Below, in pieces: positions 49,773 through 58,973 of a stretch of 64,000 nt of DNA. The position numbers were made by a program, and so were the translations under genes. The notes beneath the pieces are model-generated. The model was given only the letters and a program-made list of their open reading frames with translations, did no database searches and had not been told where the DNA came from. Every line of letters starts with the position of its first letter. Positions within the stretch are counted from its first letter, which is position 1. This DNA is from Gallionella sp. (lineage in GTDB: Bacteria; Pseudomonadota; Gammaproteobacteria; Burkholderiales; Gallionellaceae), in assembly GCA_028688275.1 (NCBI GenBank), contig JAQTYN010000007.1, forward strand, positions 1 to 64,000, in the 5' to 3' direction.

Positions 49773-50004
49773 GTGGGTACGAATTCATTCGTACATCGTC
49801 CGAAAGGGCGAAAAACTCGACAAACAAGCCTAAGGAGACACTGATTAAATCTACCGTTCGTGGAGAGCCAGTCGAACCATGAACGGTAGATTTAATAAAA
49901 TCAGTATGTTGAATCCGCCCACCCTTCGACAAGCTCAGGGCGAACGGATTTAATCAGCACTTCCCTAAATTTACGAAAAACTGTACGAATAAATTCGTAC
50001 CCAC
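49773..50004. repeat. Outer inverted repeat enclosing copy C
   Basis: GTGGGTACGAATTCATTCGTAC at 49773-49794 and its near-complement GTACGAATAAATTCGTACCCAC at 49983-50004 differ at one position. Both arms are also palindromic within themselves. They enclose the MITE-like copy C, so a REP-like element may have been split by that insertion. Confidence 0.6.
49831..49967. repeat. MITE-like element, copy C
   Basis: A 137-base element with ends TAAGGAGACACTGATTAAAT and ATTTAATCAGCACTTCCCTA, TA at each border, a first hairpin (ATCTACCGTTC with GAACGGTAGAT) and a second around CACCCTTCGACAAGCTCAGG. It lies between the DUF971 and rfaE2 genes and has the same orientation as copy A. Confidence 0.75.
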
Positions 50005-50025
50005 GATCATAACGAGAATTGCTGG

Positions 50026-50514
50026 TTACAACGCGCGAATTTTTTGCAGCAAGGCGGTGGTGGAGCGTTGGTGCAGAAAGGGAATGCTGTGTACCTTGCC
50101 GCCCCAGCCCTGTACTTCTGACGCGCCCACGATGCGATCCACCGACCAATCGCCGCCTTTGACCAACACATCTGGTTGACATGCCAAGATCAAATTCAGC
50201 GGCGTGTCTTCATCAAACACCACCACCAAACTCACGGCTTCCAATGCCGCCAACACCATCATGCGGTCGGCTTCGGCGTTAATGGGTCTATCTGCCCCTT
50301 TACCTTGGCGTTTGACAGAGGCATCGCTATTCACGCCCAACACCAGCGACGCGCCCAATGCTCTTGCTTGCGCCAGATACGTGACATGGCCGCGATGCAG
50401 CACATCAAAGCAGCCATTGGTAAACACCAGCGGGCGCGGCAGTTGGGCAACACGCGCTTCCAATTCGGAAAGTGGCGTGACTTTTTGCTCAAAAGCAGGG
50501 GTGGGGTACGACAT
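50026..50514 (-). CDS. rfaE2: D-glycero-beta-D-manno-heptose 1-phosphate adenylyltransferase
   Basis: A 162-residue nucleotidyltransferase equal to the C-terminal half of E. coli HldE. It has the HxGH motif in FTNGCFDVLHRGHVTYL and the later KGADRPINAEADRM segment. It makes ADP-heptose for the LPS inner core. Split HldE (kinase and transferase on separate genes) is common in betaproteobacteria. The start overlaps the dolP stop by one base (TAATG), and gmhA of the same pathway lies just upstream. Confidence 0.94.
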   Translation of the reverse strand: MSYPTPAFEQKVTPLSELEARVAQLPRPLVFTNGCFDVLHRGHVTYLAQARALGASLVLGVNSDASVKRQGKGADRPINAEADRMMVLAALEAVSLVVVFDEDTPLNLILACQPDVLVKGGDWSVDRIVGASEVQGWGGKVHSIPFLHQRSTTALLQKIRAL

Positions 50515-51098
50515 TAGTCTATGTATTCAAACAATTTAACCACACGTTGCACGTTATTGGTGCGACTGGCAATGTCGGTGGCGATAGACGCTTCATTGTG
50601 ATCAACCAGCCCCATCAAGAAGACCGTGCCTGCTTCGGTGACAACTTTAACGTGATCGGCACTAAAGTTTTGCGTTTGGGTAAAGCCCATTTTGACATCA
50701 CCCGTAATCATGGTGTCATTGCTGCGGGATGAGGTAGAGGACAACGGTGCGACCAGCACTTCGTTATAGACATTACGGACATTCGTCACATTTCCCACCA
50801 ATCTAGCCACTTCGGCACGATCCGCATTGGTCAAGGCTTCGCCACTCACCAACACATTGCGGTTGAAACTGGTGACATTAATGTGTGCAGCCCCATTAGG
50901 AATGCCCTTGCCTATGCTGCTGATGGCTTTATTTTCGATGGCTTCATCTTCAATAAACACCCCGCTGGTACGGCGATCCTGCGCCATGATTACCCCCGTT
51001 GTGCCCACGCCTGCCAGTGCCAACACAGGTAAAGAGATACAACCCTGTAGGCTACTCGCCGCCATCACCACCAACCCTGCCAATACTATTTTTTTCAT
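50514..51098 (-). CDS. dolP: BON-domain outer-membrane lipoprotein DolP-like
   Basis: A 194-residue lipoprotein with signal MKKIVLAGLVVMAASSLQGC, lipidated at Cys 20, followed by two BON domains (about 45-115 and 125-190). DolP (YraP) helps maintain outer-membrane integrity at sites of constriction and BAM function. GGGAGAG precedes the ATG at 51098; a longer frame to 51125 overlaps gmhA. The order gmhA/diaA-dolP matches the E. coli diaA-yraP neighbourhood. Confidence 0.9.
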   Translation of the reverse strand: MKKIVLAGLVVMAASSLQGCISLPVLALAGVGTTGVIMAQDRRTSGVFIEDEAIENKAISSIGKGIPNGAAHINVTSFNRNVLVSGEALTNADRAEVARLVGNVTNVRNVYNEVLVAPLSSTSSRSNDTMITGDVKMGFTQTQNFSADHVKVVTEAGTVFLMGLVDHNEASIATDIASRTNNVQRVVKLFEYID

Positions 51099-51099
51099 T

Positions 51100-51741
<642 letters not shown>

Positions 51742-51839
51742 TCACGCCCCAAGGTGAGTGCCATTGTGAGTTTGAACGCCACACCCCTTGCCCGCGCTCG
51801 CCATTCGCCCGATTGTCACAAACCCGACACGAGAAATAG

Positions 51840-51869
51840 TTGACTTAATCAGGGTAAATAGCCTAAATT
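51840..51869 (+). promoter_or_regulatory. Possible promoter of the peroxiredoxin gene
   Basis: TTGACT at 51840-51845 is followed after 17-18 bases by CTAAAT or TAAATT. The boxes are only moderately close to consensus; position, 30-60 bases before the ATG, is good. Confidence 0.35.
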
Positions 51870-51901
51870 GACGCTTTAACCCCACCCTTTAGGAGATCAA
51901 A

Positions 51902-52504
51902 ATGGCAGTTTTAGTTGGCAAGTCCGCACCCGATTTCAATGCAGTTGCTGTCATGGGCAACAACGAAATCAACGAAAAATTCAATTTGAAGAACTTTATT
52001 GCTGGTAAAGCAGCGGTGATTTTCTTCTACCCACTGGACTTCACCTTCGTTTGCCCATCCGAACTAATCGCCTTCGATCACCGTTTGGCAGAGTTCAAAG
52101 CTCGCAACGTGGAAGTCATTGGCGTGTCCATTGACTCTCAGTTCACCCATTTGGCATGGAAAAACACACCCGTGAATAATGGCGGTATCGGTCAAGTGGG
52201 CTATCCACTGGTGGCGGACATCAAACATGAAATCTGCCAAGCTTACGACGTAGAACACGCTGCTGGCGTGGCATTGCGCGGCTCTTTCCTGATCGACGCG
52301 GCAGGTGTAGTGCGTCATCAAGTGGTCAATGATTTGCCATTGGGTCGCAATATCGACGAAATGTTGCGCATGGTTGACGCGCTGCAATTCCACGAAGCCC
52401 ACGGCGAAGTATGCCCAGCTGGCTGGAACAAAGGCAAAGCAGGCATGAAGGCTTCTACAGCAGGTGTTGCTGCCTATTTGGCAGAAAACGCAGGCGCACT
52501 GTAA
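51902..52504 (+). CDS. Typical 2-Cys peroxiredoxin (AhpC/Prx1 type)
   Basis: A 200-residue thiol peroxidase. The peroxidatic cysteine lies in FYPLDFTFVCPSEL at about residue 50, and the resolving cysteine in the C-terminal GEVCPAGWNKGK segment at about 170, so dimers form intersubunit disulfides. It removes H2O2 and organic peroxides in the cytoplasm with thioredoxin or AhpF as donor; no ahpF is nearby. AGGAGAT precedes the ATG. The DUF1622 gene follows 29 bases later on the same strand. Confidence 0.94.
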   Translation: MAVLVGKSAPDFNAVAVMGNNEINEKFNLKNFIAGKAAVIFFYPLDFTFVCPSELIAFDHRLAEFKARNVEVIGVSIDSQFTHLAWKNTPVNNGGIGQVGYPLVADIKHEICQAYDVEHAAGVALRGSFLIDAAGVVRHQVVNDLPLGRNIDEMLRMVDALQFHEAHGEVCPAGWNKGKAGMKASTAGVAAYLAENAGAL

Positions 52505-52533
52505 TCCCTCTCGTTCCGTTCTAAGGAGCTAGC

Positions 52534-52887
52534 ATGCACGAATGGCTGGTCGAATTAGTCGCATTGATTGTTCCTTGGACGGAGCTGGTTGGCATTCTCA
52601 TCGTGCTATGGGGCGCGGTTGAAGGCTTAATCAAATTGTTGTTACGATTTCGGTCTGTATTTGATAAAGCGATTCAACCCCTCCCCATCAGCCGTATCCG
52701 CCTTGCAATCGGCGAAAAAATTGCGCTCGGCTTGGACTTCTTCCTCGCAGGCGACATCATTCAAACCATCATCATCCCCAGTTGGCAATCGCTTGCCATT
52801 CTCGGCGGCATCGTCGTCATTCGTACCATCATCGCGTTTTTCCTCAATCGCGACATCAAAGAATTCGCCGCAGAGCACGTTCAATAG
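52534..52887 (+). CDS. DUF1622 membrane protein
   Basis: A 117-residue protein with three hydrophobic segments (about 7-32, 60-82 and 85-104) and the DUF1622 pattern (FRSVFDKA..., RLAIGEKIALGLDFFLAGDI). Function unknown. AAGGAG precedes the ATG, and it is probably co-transcribed with the peroxiredoxin. Confidence 0.88.
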   Translation: MHEWLVELVALIVPWTELVGILIVLWGAVEGLIKLLLRFRSVFDKAIQPLPISRIRLAIGEKIALGLDFFLAGDIIQTIIIPSWQSLAILGGIVVIRTIIAFFLNRDIKEFAAEHVQ

Positions 52888-52960
52888 CTCGGTTTAATCG
52901 CCACGCCCTACCCTTCAACAATGCACCGCGCAGGTATAATCGCGCCCTCGCAAAGCCACG

Positions 52961-53064
52961 CCTGAAACACCGATTTATTTGTCATCCCCGCGCAGGCGAG
53001 GATCCAGCTTTTTAACTGGATTCCGACTTTCGTCGGAACGACGAATAATTCAGCGTTTCCCCTA
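52961..53064. repeat. Chimeric repeat with MITE-like ends
   Basis: GAAACACCGATTTATTTGTC at the left and AATTCAGCGTTTCCCCTA at the right match the terminal repeats of copies A-C. The inside is of the other common type: GTCATCCCCGCG...GGAACGAC outside, with GGATCCAG/CTGGATTCC and CCGACTTTCGTCGG hairpins inside. Confidence 0.6.
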
Positions 53065-53126
53065 AGTAAGAAAAATTGGCATACAAATCGCGATATGGCA
53101 CATCGCTGTTCATAAAGGAATGAGAA

Positions 53127-55301
53127 TTGAACGTAAAACCAGGCAGAAATGACCCGTGTCCTTGTGGCAGCGGCAAAAAATTCAAGAAATGCTGTGCCGC
53201 TCAAGTTGAGGCGCAGACCACGGTCAATCGCACGCCTCAGCCAACACCTGCCGACTTTAACCAGCTCGCCATCCTGCACCAAGCAGGGCGACATTTGGAA
53301 TTGGAAAACCAATCTCGTTTATTGCTCAAACACTATCCCCATTCAGCAGAAATCTGGAAAGCCTTAGCCATTGCGCTACTGGCACAAGGCAAAGACGTGA
53401 TTCCCGTGCTACAGCAAGCGACCGAGTTTGTGCCGCAAGATGTGCATGCCCACGTGAATTTGGGCAACGCGCTGCATCATGCGGGACGCGTAGCAGAAGC
53501 GGTGACGAGCTATAGCCGAGCATTGAAAATCCAACCCACTCTGACTGATGTGCATATTTTGCTCGGCAACGCATTGAGAGCGATTGGCCAATTGGAAAAC
53601 GCGGTTGCCAGTTATCAAGCCGCGCTGAAAATCAATCCCAACTATGCCGAGGTGTACAGTAATCTGGGGAATACGTTGCAAGAGTTGGGATTGTTGGACG
53701 CGGCGATGGCAAGCTATCACAGCGCGATCAAGCTGAAACCTGAATATGCCGAGGCGCATAGCAACTTAGGGAATGTGCTCTATGGCTTAGGGAAGTTTCA
53801 GGACTCAGCGGACAGTTGCCGTCGTGCCTTAGCCCTCAAGCCAGACTTTGCCGAAGCGCATGGCAATTTGGGCAATGCACTCAGCGCGTTGGGGCAATTA
53901 CAAGCTGCGACGGAGAGTTATCGCCGTGCGGTGGCGATTCAACCAGATGCGGCCAAAGCACAGAGTGATTTAGGGAATGCGCTGCATGATCTGGGGCTGT
54001 TTGATGAGGCGGTAACGCATTATCGACGCGCACTGACCCTCGACCCTGCGTTCACGGATGCCCATAGCAATTTGCTGTTTACGTTGAATTACGCCATCAA
54101 CCAACCGATGGCTAATTTGCGTGCGGAAGCCCAGCGTTACGGCGAGCGTGTAACGAGGCAAGTACGCGCATTGCGACCGTCTGTCGCATCACCGAAGTCC
54201 TGTTTGCGCGTGGGTTTGGTATCGGGCGATTTGAATAGTCACCCTGTTGGGTATTTTATAGCCAGCATACTTTCGGCATTGAAAGTCCAAGCTGCTGGGC
54301 GACTGGAACTCATTGCTTATGCCACCCATCCTCGCAGCGACACTTTAACGGAAGAAATCAAATCACATTGTCACGCTTGGCATGCCGCGTATGGGCTGTC
54401 AGATGCGCGATTAGCCCAGCGCATCCAAGACGATGGCATTGATATTTTGATCGACTTGGCAGGTCACACGGCACATAACCGTTTGCCCGTGTTTGCCTGG
54501 AAGCCCGCGCCCGTGCAAGCCAGTTGGTTGGGCTACTTTGCCACCACAGGCGTGGCGGAGATGGATTATTTGATTGCCGACCCGTGGGTTGTTCCCGAAG
54601 CTGAAGACTATCATTTCACCGAAACTGTCTGGCGATTACCTGAAAGCTATTTGTGCTTTACACCGCCCAATGTGGAGATTGAAGTTGCGCCGCTCCCCGC
54701 GCTTACCCATGGCAGCCTCACTTTCGGTTGCTTTAACAATCTGGCTAAAATGAATGATGCGGTGGTGGCATTGTGGTCGCGGATACTCCACGCCCTCCCC
54801 CATGCGCGATTGTTCTTAAAAACCAAACAACTTAACGATGCGCAGACCTGTGCAAGCACTTTGCAACGATTTGAAGCGCACGGCATTGCGGCGGATAGAT
54901 TGATTCTAGAAGGTAGCTCACCACGCGCCGAATTACTCGCGGCTTATCACCGCGTCGATATCGCACTCGATCCCTTCCCCTATCCTGGCGGCACCACCAG
55001 CGTAGAAGCGTTATGGATGGGCGTACCTGTCCTCACCAAACGCGGCGATCACTTTCTCGCACACGTGGGCGAGACCATTGCACACAATGCGGGCTTATCG
55101 GATTGGGTGGCACAAGACGACGAGGATTATGTCGCCAAAGCCATTGCGTTTGCGGCTGATCTCGATGCGCTCGCCGCCTTGCGCGGGCGGCTACGTCCCC
55201 AAGTGATGGCATCGCCGCTGTTTGATGCACCGCGTTTCGCACAACATTTTGAAGCCGCCCTGTGGGGAATGTGGCATGACAAACAAGGAGCTGCAACATG
55301 A
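53127..55301 (+). CDS. SEC-C/TPR protein with OGT-like (GT41) glycosyltransferase domain
   Basis: A 724-residue protein. Residues 5-27 form a SEC-C zinc motif ([13 protein letters not shown]), residues about 35-330 hold eight or so TPR repeats (NLGNALxxLG pattern), and the C-terminal half is a SPINDLY/O-GlcNAc-transferase-like domain with [39 protein letters not shown] and [17 protein letters not shown]. It should transfer a sugar to protein Ser/Thr or to another acceptor. The start is TTG at 53127 after AAGGA. It overlaps the next gene by four bases, heading a three-gene sugar cassette. Confidence 0.9.
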   Translation: MNVKPGRNDPCPCGSGKKFKKCCAAQVEAQTTVNRTPQPTPADFNQLAILHQAGRHLELENQSRLLLKHYPHSAEIWKALAIALLAQGKDVIPVLQQATEFVPQDVHAHVNLGNALHHAGRVAEAVTSYSRALKIQPTLTDVHILLGNALRAIGQLENAVASYQAALKINPNYAEVYSNLGNTLQELGLLDAAMASYHSAIKLKPEYAEAHSNLGNVLYGLGKFQDSADSCRRALALKPDFAEAHGNLGNALSALGQLQAATESYRRAVAIQPDAAKAQSDLGNALHDLGLFDEAVTHYRRALTLDPAFTDAHSNLLFTLNYAINQPMANLRAEAQRYGERVTRQVRALRPSVASPKSCLRVGLVSGDLNSHPVGYFIASILSALKVQAAGRLELIAYATHPRSDTLTEEIKSHCHAWHAAYGLSDARLAQRIQDDGIDILIDLAGHTAHNRLPVFAWKPAPVQASWLGYFATTGVAEMDYLIADPWVVPEAEDYHFTETVWRLPESYLCFTPPNVEIEVAPLPALTHGSLTFGCFNNLAKMNDAVVALWSRILHALPHARLFLKTKQLNDAQTCASTLQRFEAHGIAADRLILEGSSPRAELLAAYHRVDIALDPFPYPGGTTSVEALWMGVPVLTKRGDHFLAHVGETIAHNAGLSDWVAQDDEDYVAKAIAFAADLDALAALRGRLRPQVMASPLFDAPRFAQHFEAALWGMWHDKQGAAT

Positions 55302-56236
55302 TGCCAGCAACATTGATTACAGGCGGCGCGGGATTTTTAGGCTCCCATTTGTGTGACCGCCTCATCGCCGATGGACAAGAGGTGCTGTGCGTGGATAATT
55401 TTTACACGGGCAGCAAAGACAATATCCGTCATTTATTGGGACACAAACGTTTTGAATTAATACGCCATGATGTGTGGCTGCCGCTGTATGTGGAGGTGAG
55501 CCGCATCTACAATTTGGCGTGTCCTGCCAGTCCCGTGCATTATCAAAATGATCCTATCGCCACGACCAAGACCTCCGTGCTGGGCGCGATCAATATGCTG
55601 GGATTGGCGAAACGTCGAAAAGCCCGAATTCTGCAAGCGTCGACTTCGGAAGTGTATGGCGATCCAGAAATGCACCCGCAACAGGAAAGCTATTGGGGCA
55701 ACGTCAATCCTATCGGGCGACGTGCTTGCTACGACGAGGGTAAGCGGTGTGCTGAAACGCTGTTTTTTGACTACCACCGCCAAGCCCAAGTGGATATTCG
55801 GGTCATCCGCATCTTCAACACCTATGGGCCGCGTATGCACCCCAACGATGGGCGCGTGGTCAGCAACTTCATTATGCAGGCATTGCAAGGCAAGCCGATT
55901 ACGCTGTATGGCGACGGTCAGCAAACGCGCTCGTTTTGCTATGTGGATGATTTGATCGCAGGCATGGTTGGCATGATGAATCAGGATGTCGCCATTGGTC
56001 CGATCAATTTGGGCAATCCTAATGAATTCACCATACGCGAACTCGCCGAAACGGTGTTGCGCTTGACGAATTCCAAAAGCGAGCTGGTATTTTGTCCCTT
56101 GCCACAAGATGATCCCACGCAACGCCAACCCGATATCAGCCTAGCCAAGGCCACGCTGGGCTGGGAGCCTAAAGTTGAACTTGAAGATGGTCTGAAAGAA
56201 ACCATCGCCTATTTTAGAAAGGTAGTATCGCAATGA
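55298..56236 (+). CDS. UDP-glucuronate decarboxylase-like SDR epimerase
   Basis: A 312-residue extended short-chain dehydrogenase. The NAD-binding [14 protein letters not shown] lies near residue 8, the catalytic Y145-x-x-x-K149 in ACYDEGKR, and the UXS-specific [10 protein letters not shown] and [17 protein letters not shown] segments are intact, pointing to conversion of UDP-glucuronate to UDP-xylose. ATG overlaps the upstream stop (ATGATG), and its own stop overlaps the next start. UDP-xylose could be a donor for the upstream glycosyltransferase or the substrate of later steps. Confidence 0.9.
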   Translation: MMPATLITGGAGFLGSHLCDRLIADGQEVLCVDNFYTGSKDNIRHLLGHKRFELIRHDVWLPLYVEVSRIYNLACPASPVHYQNDPIATTKTSVLGAINMLGLAKRRKARILQASTSEVYGDPEMHPQQESYWGNVNPIGRRACYDEGKRCAETLFFDYHRQAQVDIRVIRIFNTYGPRMHPNDGRVVSNFIMQALQGKPITLYGDGQQTRSFCYVDDLIAGMVGMMNQDVAIGPINLGNPNEFTIRELAETVLRLTNSKSELVFCPLPQDDPTQRQPDISLAKATLGWEPKVELEDGLKETIAYFRKVVSQ

Positions 56237-57441
56237 AATTAACCCTTATTTCGGCTATCTGCCCAGTTTGCAACCACAGTGTCGCCGCACCTTTCTTCGA
56301 TGGTGGCGCACAACCCTTGGCAACCTTAGGGTGGCCAGACACAGCCGCCGCCGCACAAGCAATGCCGCGTCATCCGCAAGATTTTGTGCAATGCCCAAAT
56401 TGCACCCATGTTTGGAATCGTTCATTTTCTTACGATGCCATTCCCTACGAGAACAACCCTAACCGCATGTATAACGCAGGCTCTATTTGGAAGGGACATT
56501 TGGCTGCCACCCGCGACGTATTGCTGGGAAATTTACCGCCACAACCCACCGTGGTTGAAATTGGCTGCGGCGAAGGTCATTTCTTACGCGGTTTGGGGGA
56601 AGCCTGTGAGGGGGGCCGTTTTGCTGGCTTCGATCCCAATGCCAGTACCGAAACGGGACGCGGCGTTGAATTCCACGCGCGCTATTTCCATCCTTTGACC
56701 GATGTGCCTGATTTTGCGCCCGACGCAATCGTTATCCGCCACGTGTTGGAGCATTTGCTCGACCCTGCGGTATTACTGGAACAACTGGCATGGGGCGCGG
56801 CGATGCAGGACAAACCGTGCTATCTCTTTGCCGAAGTCCCGTGCATTGATCGGGTGTTTGAAACCAATCGCCTCGCAGATTTCTTCTATGAACACACCTC
56901 ACATTTCACCACCACGTCATTCCGCGCGCTGATGGAACGCGCGGGCGAAGTCGTGGCGTTGTCACATGGCTACGACGGCGAAGTGGTTTACGCGCTGGTG
57001 CAGTTACACGTGCCAGACGCATTACGCAACCGTGCGCAAGTCGCCAACCAGTTTGCTGATCGCGCAGAAGTCAGCCGCACGACCATACGCGGGCAACTCG
57101 ACACGCTGGCAGCGGCGGGGCAACGCGTCGCGATTTGGGGCGGCACGGGTAAAGCGGCGGCCTTTATTCATCAATTTGGTGCAGATGCCGTTCGCTTCCC
57201 ACTGGTGGTGGACTCCGACCCCGACAAAGCAGGTACGTTTGTGCCTGGCACAGGACAAGAAATTGTGTTTCGGGACGCGCTAAAATCTCAACCCGTCGAT
57301 GTGGTGATTATTCCCACCCAATGGCGCGCCAAAGACATCGTCGCCGAAATGGCACGAGAAGGCATCGTGGCACAGGTATTGATTGAGCATCAGGGGCATC
57401 TCATTGATTTTGCGTTAGACACACACCCCTATCACGGATAG
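56233..57441 (+). CDS. Class I SAM methyltransferase of the sugar C-methyltransferase type
   Basis: A 402-residue protein with an N-terminal zinc site (C10-x-x-C13 and C54-x-x-C57), a SAM-binding domain ([16 protein letters not shown], about 97-112), a [15 protein letters not shown] catalytic strand and a C-terminal Rossmann-like domain ([14 protein letters not shown]). This domain order is that of NDP-sugar C-methyltransferases and related proteins. Its ATG overlaps the UXS stop (ATGA). It may modify a sugar nucleotide used by this cassette; the substrate cannot be read from sequence. Confidence 0.85.
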   Translation: MKLTLISAICPVCNHSVAAPFFDGGAQPLATLGWPDTAAAAQAMPRHPQDFVQCPNCTHVWNRSFSYDAIPYENNPNRMYNAGSIWKGHLAATRDVLLGNLPPQPTVVEIGCGEGHFLRGLGEACEGGRFAGFDPNASTETGRGVEFHARYFHPLTDVPDFAPDAIVIRHVLEHLLDPAVLLEQLAWGAAMQDKPCYLFAEVPCIDRVFETNRLADFFYEHTSHFTTTSFRALMERAGEVVALSHGYDGEVVYALVQLHVPDALRNRAQVANQFADRAEVSRTTIRGQLDTLAAAGQRVAIWGGTGKAAAFIHQFGADAVRFPLVVDSDPDKAGTFVPGTGQEIVFRDALKSQPVDVVIIPTQWRAKDIVAEMAREGIVAQVLIEHQGHLIDFALDTHPYHG

Positions 57442-57459
57442 TGCGCGTTGAATGGTTTG

Positions 57460-57485
57460 AGGGAAATGCTGATTAAATCCGCTCG
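57460..57485. repeat. Single end of a MITE-like element
   Basis: GAGGGAAATGCTGATTAAAT followed by CCGCTCG matches one terminus of copies A-C, 20 bases past the methyltransferase stop. The other end is not found; the rest of the gap to 57702 holds no supported gene. Confidence 0.45.
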
Positions 57486-57702
57486 TCCTTTCTCTCACAT
57501 GAGGGAGATCAGTTCGAGGCAAGGAAACGGGACATGAGCGGGTTGAGCTAAAAATGGCATATTTGGTGGGAGCAGGGTACTTCGACACCCCCCAGTCGCA
57601 CCGCCACAGTCAGCGAGATATTCCATATTCATCACAGCATCGCCAGACTTGTCCAACAAACGGTTCGTGACTAGATCCGCGATCACGACCTAACCTTACT
57701 CG

Positions 57703-58449
57703 TTAGCCATCACTCTGCCGCAGACGACCTGCTTTTGTTAAGAACCAGCGGGGTTGACCGCTCTTTCCAATGGTTTCCCCAATGAGTTCCTTCGACAGCA
57801 ACGACGATATGGTCGCACTGGTCGTTGCCTTGTCCAATCCAGCGTCTTTGGCGGTTCCTGTTATCGAACGTAAAGCGAACGAACTGTCCGCCATTACCTT
57901 GAGAACAGATGCCTCAGTTGGCGTGATCTCTATTCGGGCAGAAGCAATCTCACGAACTCTCGCTTCGCCGCTGGATTCTTCGACTGGATCATCTTCTACC
58001 AAGGGCGAAACGGCTTGTCTTGCCTCTGATGCATCAGCCGAAGCGGCAGATGCCTTTTCTTCAGCAGCATCAGACTTCACGACTGCCTCATCTACCTTCT
58101 TGTCTACGGCTTCGACCTTCTTCCGAACTTCTTGCAAAACCTTGTCGGACAATGTTCTGATGAACGCGCGCGACGACACTGCTGCAACGAGACAAAAGCC
58201 TGCCAAGACAAACATCTTTGAATAGTCTGCTGCCTTCCCGTCAATGCCTTGAATCTTGTCAATTAGATCGCCAGAGATCATATTCAGAAACAGCGGCACC
58301 ATGAACGAGGCTACAACTCCAACAAGTACGTGTTGCCACCAAGGTAGAGGCTTTTCCTGTTCAGCAGAGTCAGCAAGGAAGAAATTCACAATACCTCCAA
58401 GGGCACCAGCGCAAAACATGACCAACGCAATGCCTAAGAGTGGTTGCAT
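57703..58449 (-). CDS. YLATT-like membrane protein with C-terminal winged helix
   Basis: A 248-residue protein. Three hydrophobic helices lie near 4-26, 39-60 and 79-96, with the motifs GALGGIVNFFL and VPLFLNMISGDLI that resemble the YEATS-like-associating transmembrane (YLATT) family. A coiled-coil of about 50 residues rich in Ala, Glu and Lys follows, then a winged helix-turn-helix of MarR type (about 170-245). In known cases such proteins accompany pYEATS-domain genes in presumed conflict systems; no partner is seen here. The family call is from memory and moderate. Confidence 0.65.
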   Translation of the reverse strand: MQPLLGIALVMFCAGALGGIVNFFLADSAEQEKPLPWWQHVLVGVVASFMVPLFLNMISGDLIDKIQGIDGKAADYSKMFVLAGFCLVAAVSSRAFIRTLSDKVLQEVRKKVEAVDKKVDEAVVKSDAAEEKASAASADASEARQAVSPLVEDDPVEESSGEARVREIASARIEITPTEASVLKVMADSSFALRSITGTAKDAGLDKATTSATISSLLSKELIGETIGKSGQPRWFLTKAGRLRQSDG

Positions 58450-58973
58450 ACTGGCTCCCTGAGATGGTTAACGTATAATTGGGTAGAATAAGTTCTGTAT
58501 GGGGTTTTTATTGTCACACAACTTGTTGTTTTATATGAATATATTTTTAAAATACAAGATGAAATGTTTTCAATCACAGCAGGTAAGTAAACCGACCCGC
58601 CGATTAAAATCGCTATTAAGTCGTTTTGCATGACCTCCCACCGCAGAATCGAATGCGGACAGGATTAAACACCTTAGCCCATGCTTTGACAAGCATTATT
58701 CAAACACACAGCATTTTCTGCGCTGGGCACTTTAAACCACCCTTCCTCGTCTGAGATCGCCGCGCTCGCAGAACGAAGAAAAACGGATATATTCGGCTTT
58801 GTTATTTTAGAAAAACGATTTTAAATCAAAATACTGTATTCCAGCCTACACAGGAATGACGCATCAATCAGCCTATTCGATCATTTTAATCACCCGCAAG
58901 TGATTTTCATTGGGCACATCTGCGCATCCACCCTGCTTTCTGCCGCATTTTCTACGTTACGAAAAGGTCATCT
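58450..58973. other. Gap with no supported gene
   Basis: This 524-base AT-rich stretch separates the divergent YLATT-like and ilvA genes. It holds a fragment of the dispersed repeats (GGAATGACGCATCAATCAGC, about 58852-58872) and a GCGCATCCACCCTGC word near 58921. Short frames lack ribosome sites. Promoters for both flanking genes should lie here. Confidence 0.5.

Noticed and set aside
53409-54100. CRISPR-like periodicity in the TPR region
   Set aside because: The period of about 102 bases comes from the 34-residue TPR protein repeat, and the repeats are not identical at the DNA level.
57495-57686. A 63-residue minus-strand frame after the methyltransferase
   Set aside because: No ribosome site, no homology recognised, and composition unlike the nearby genes.
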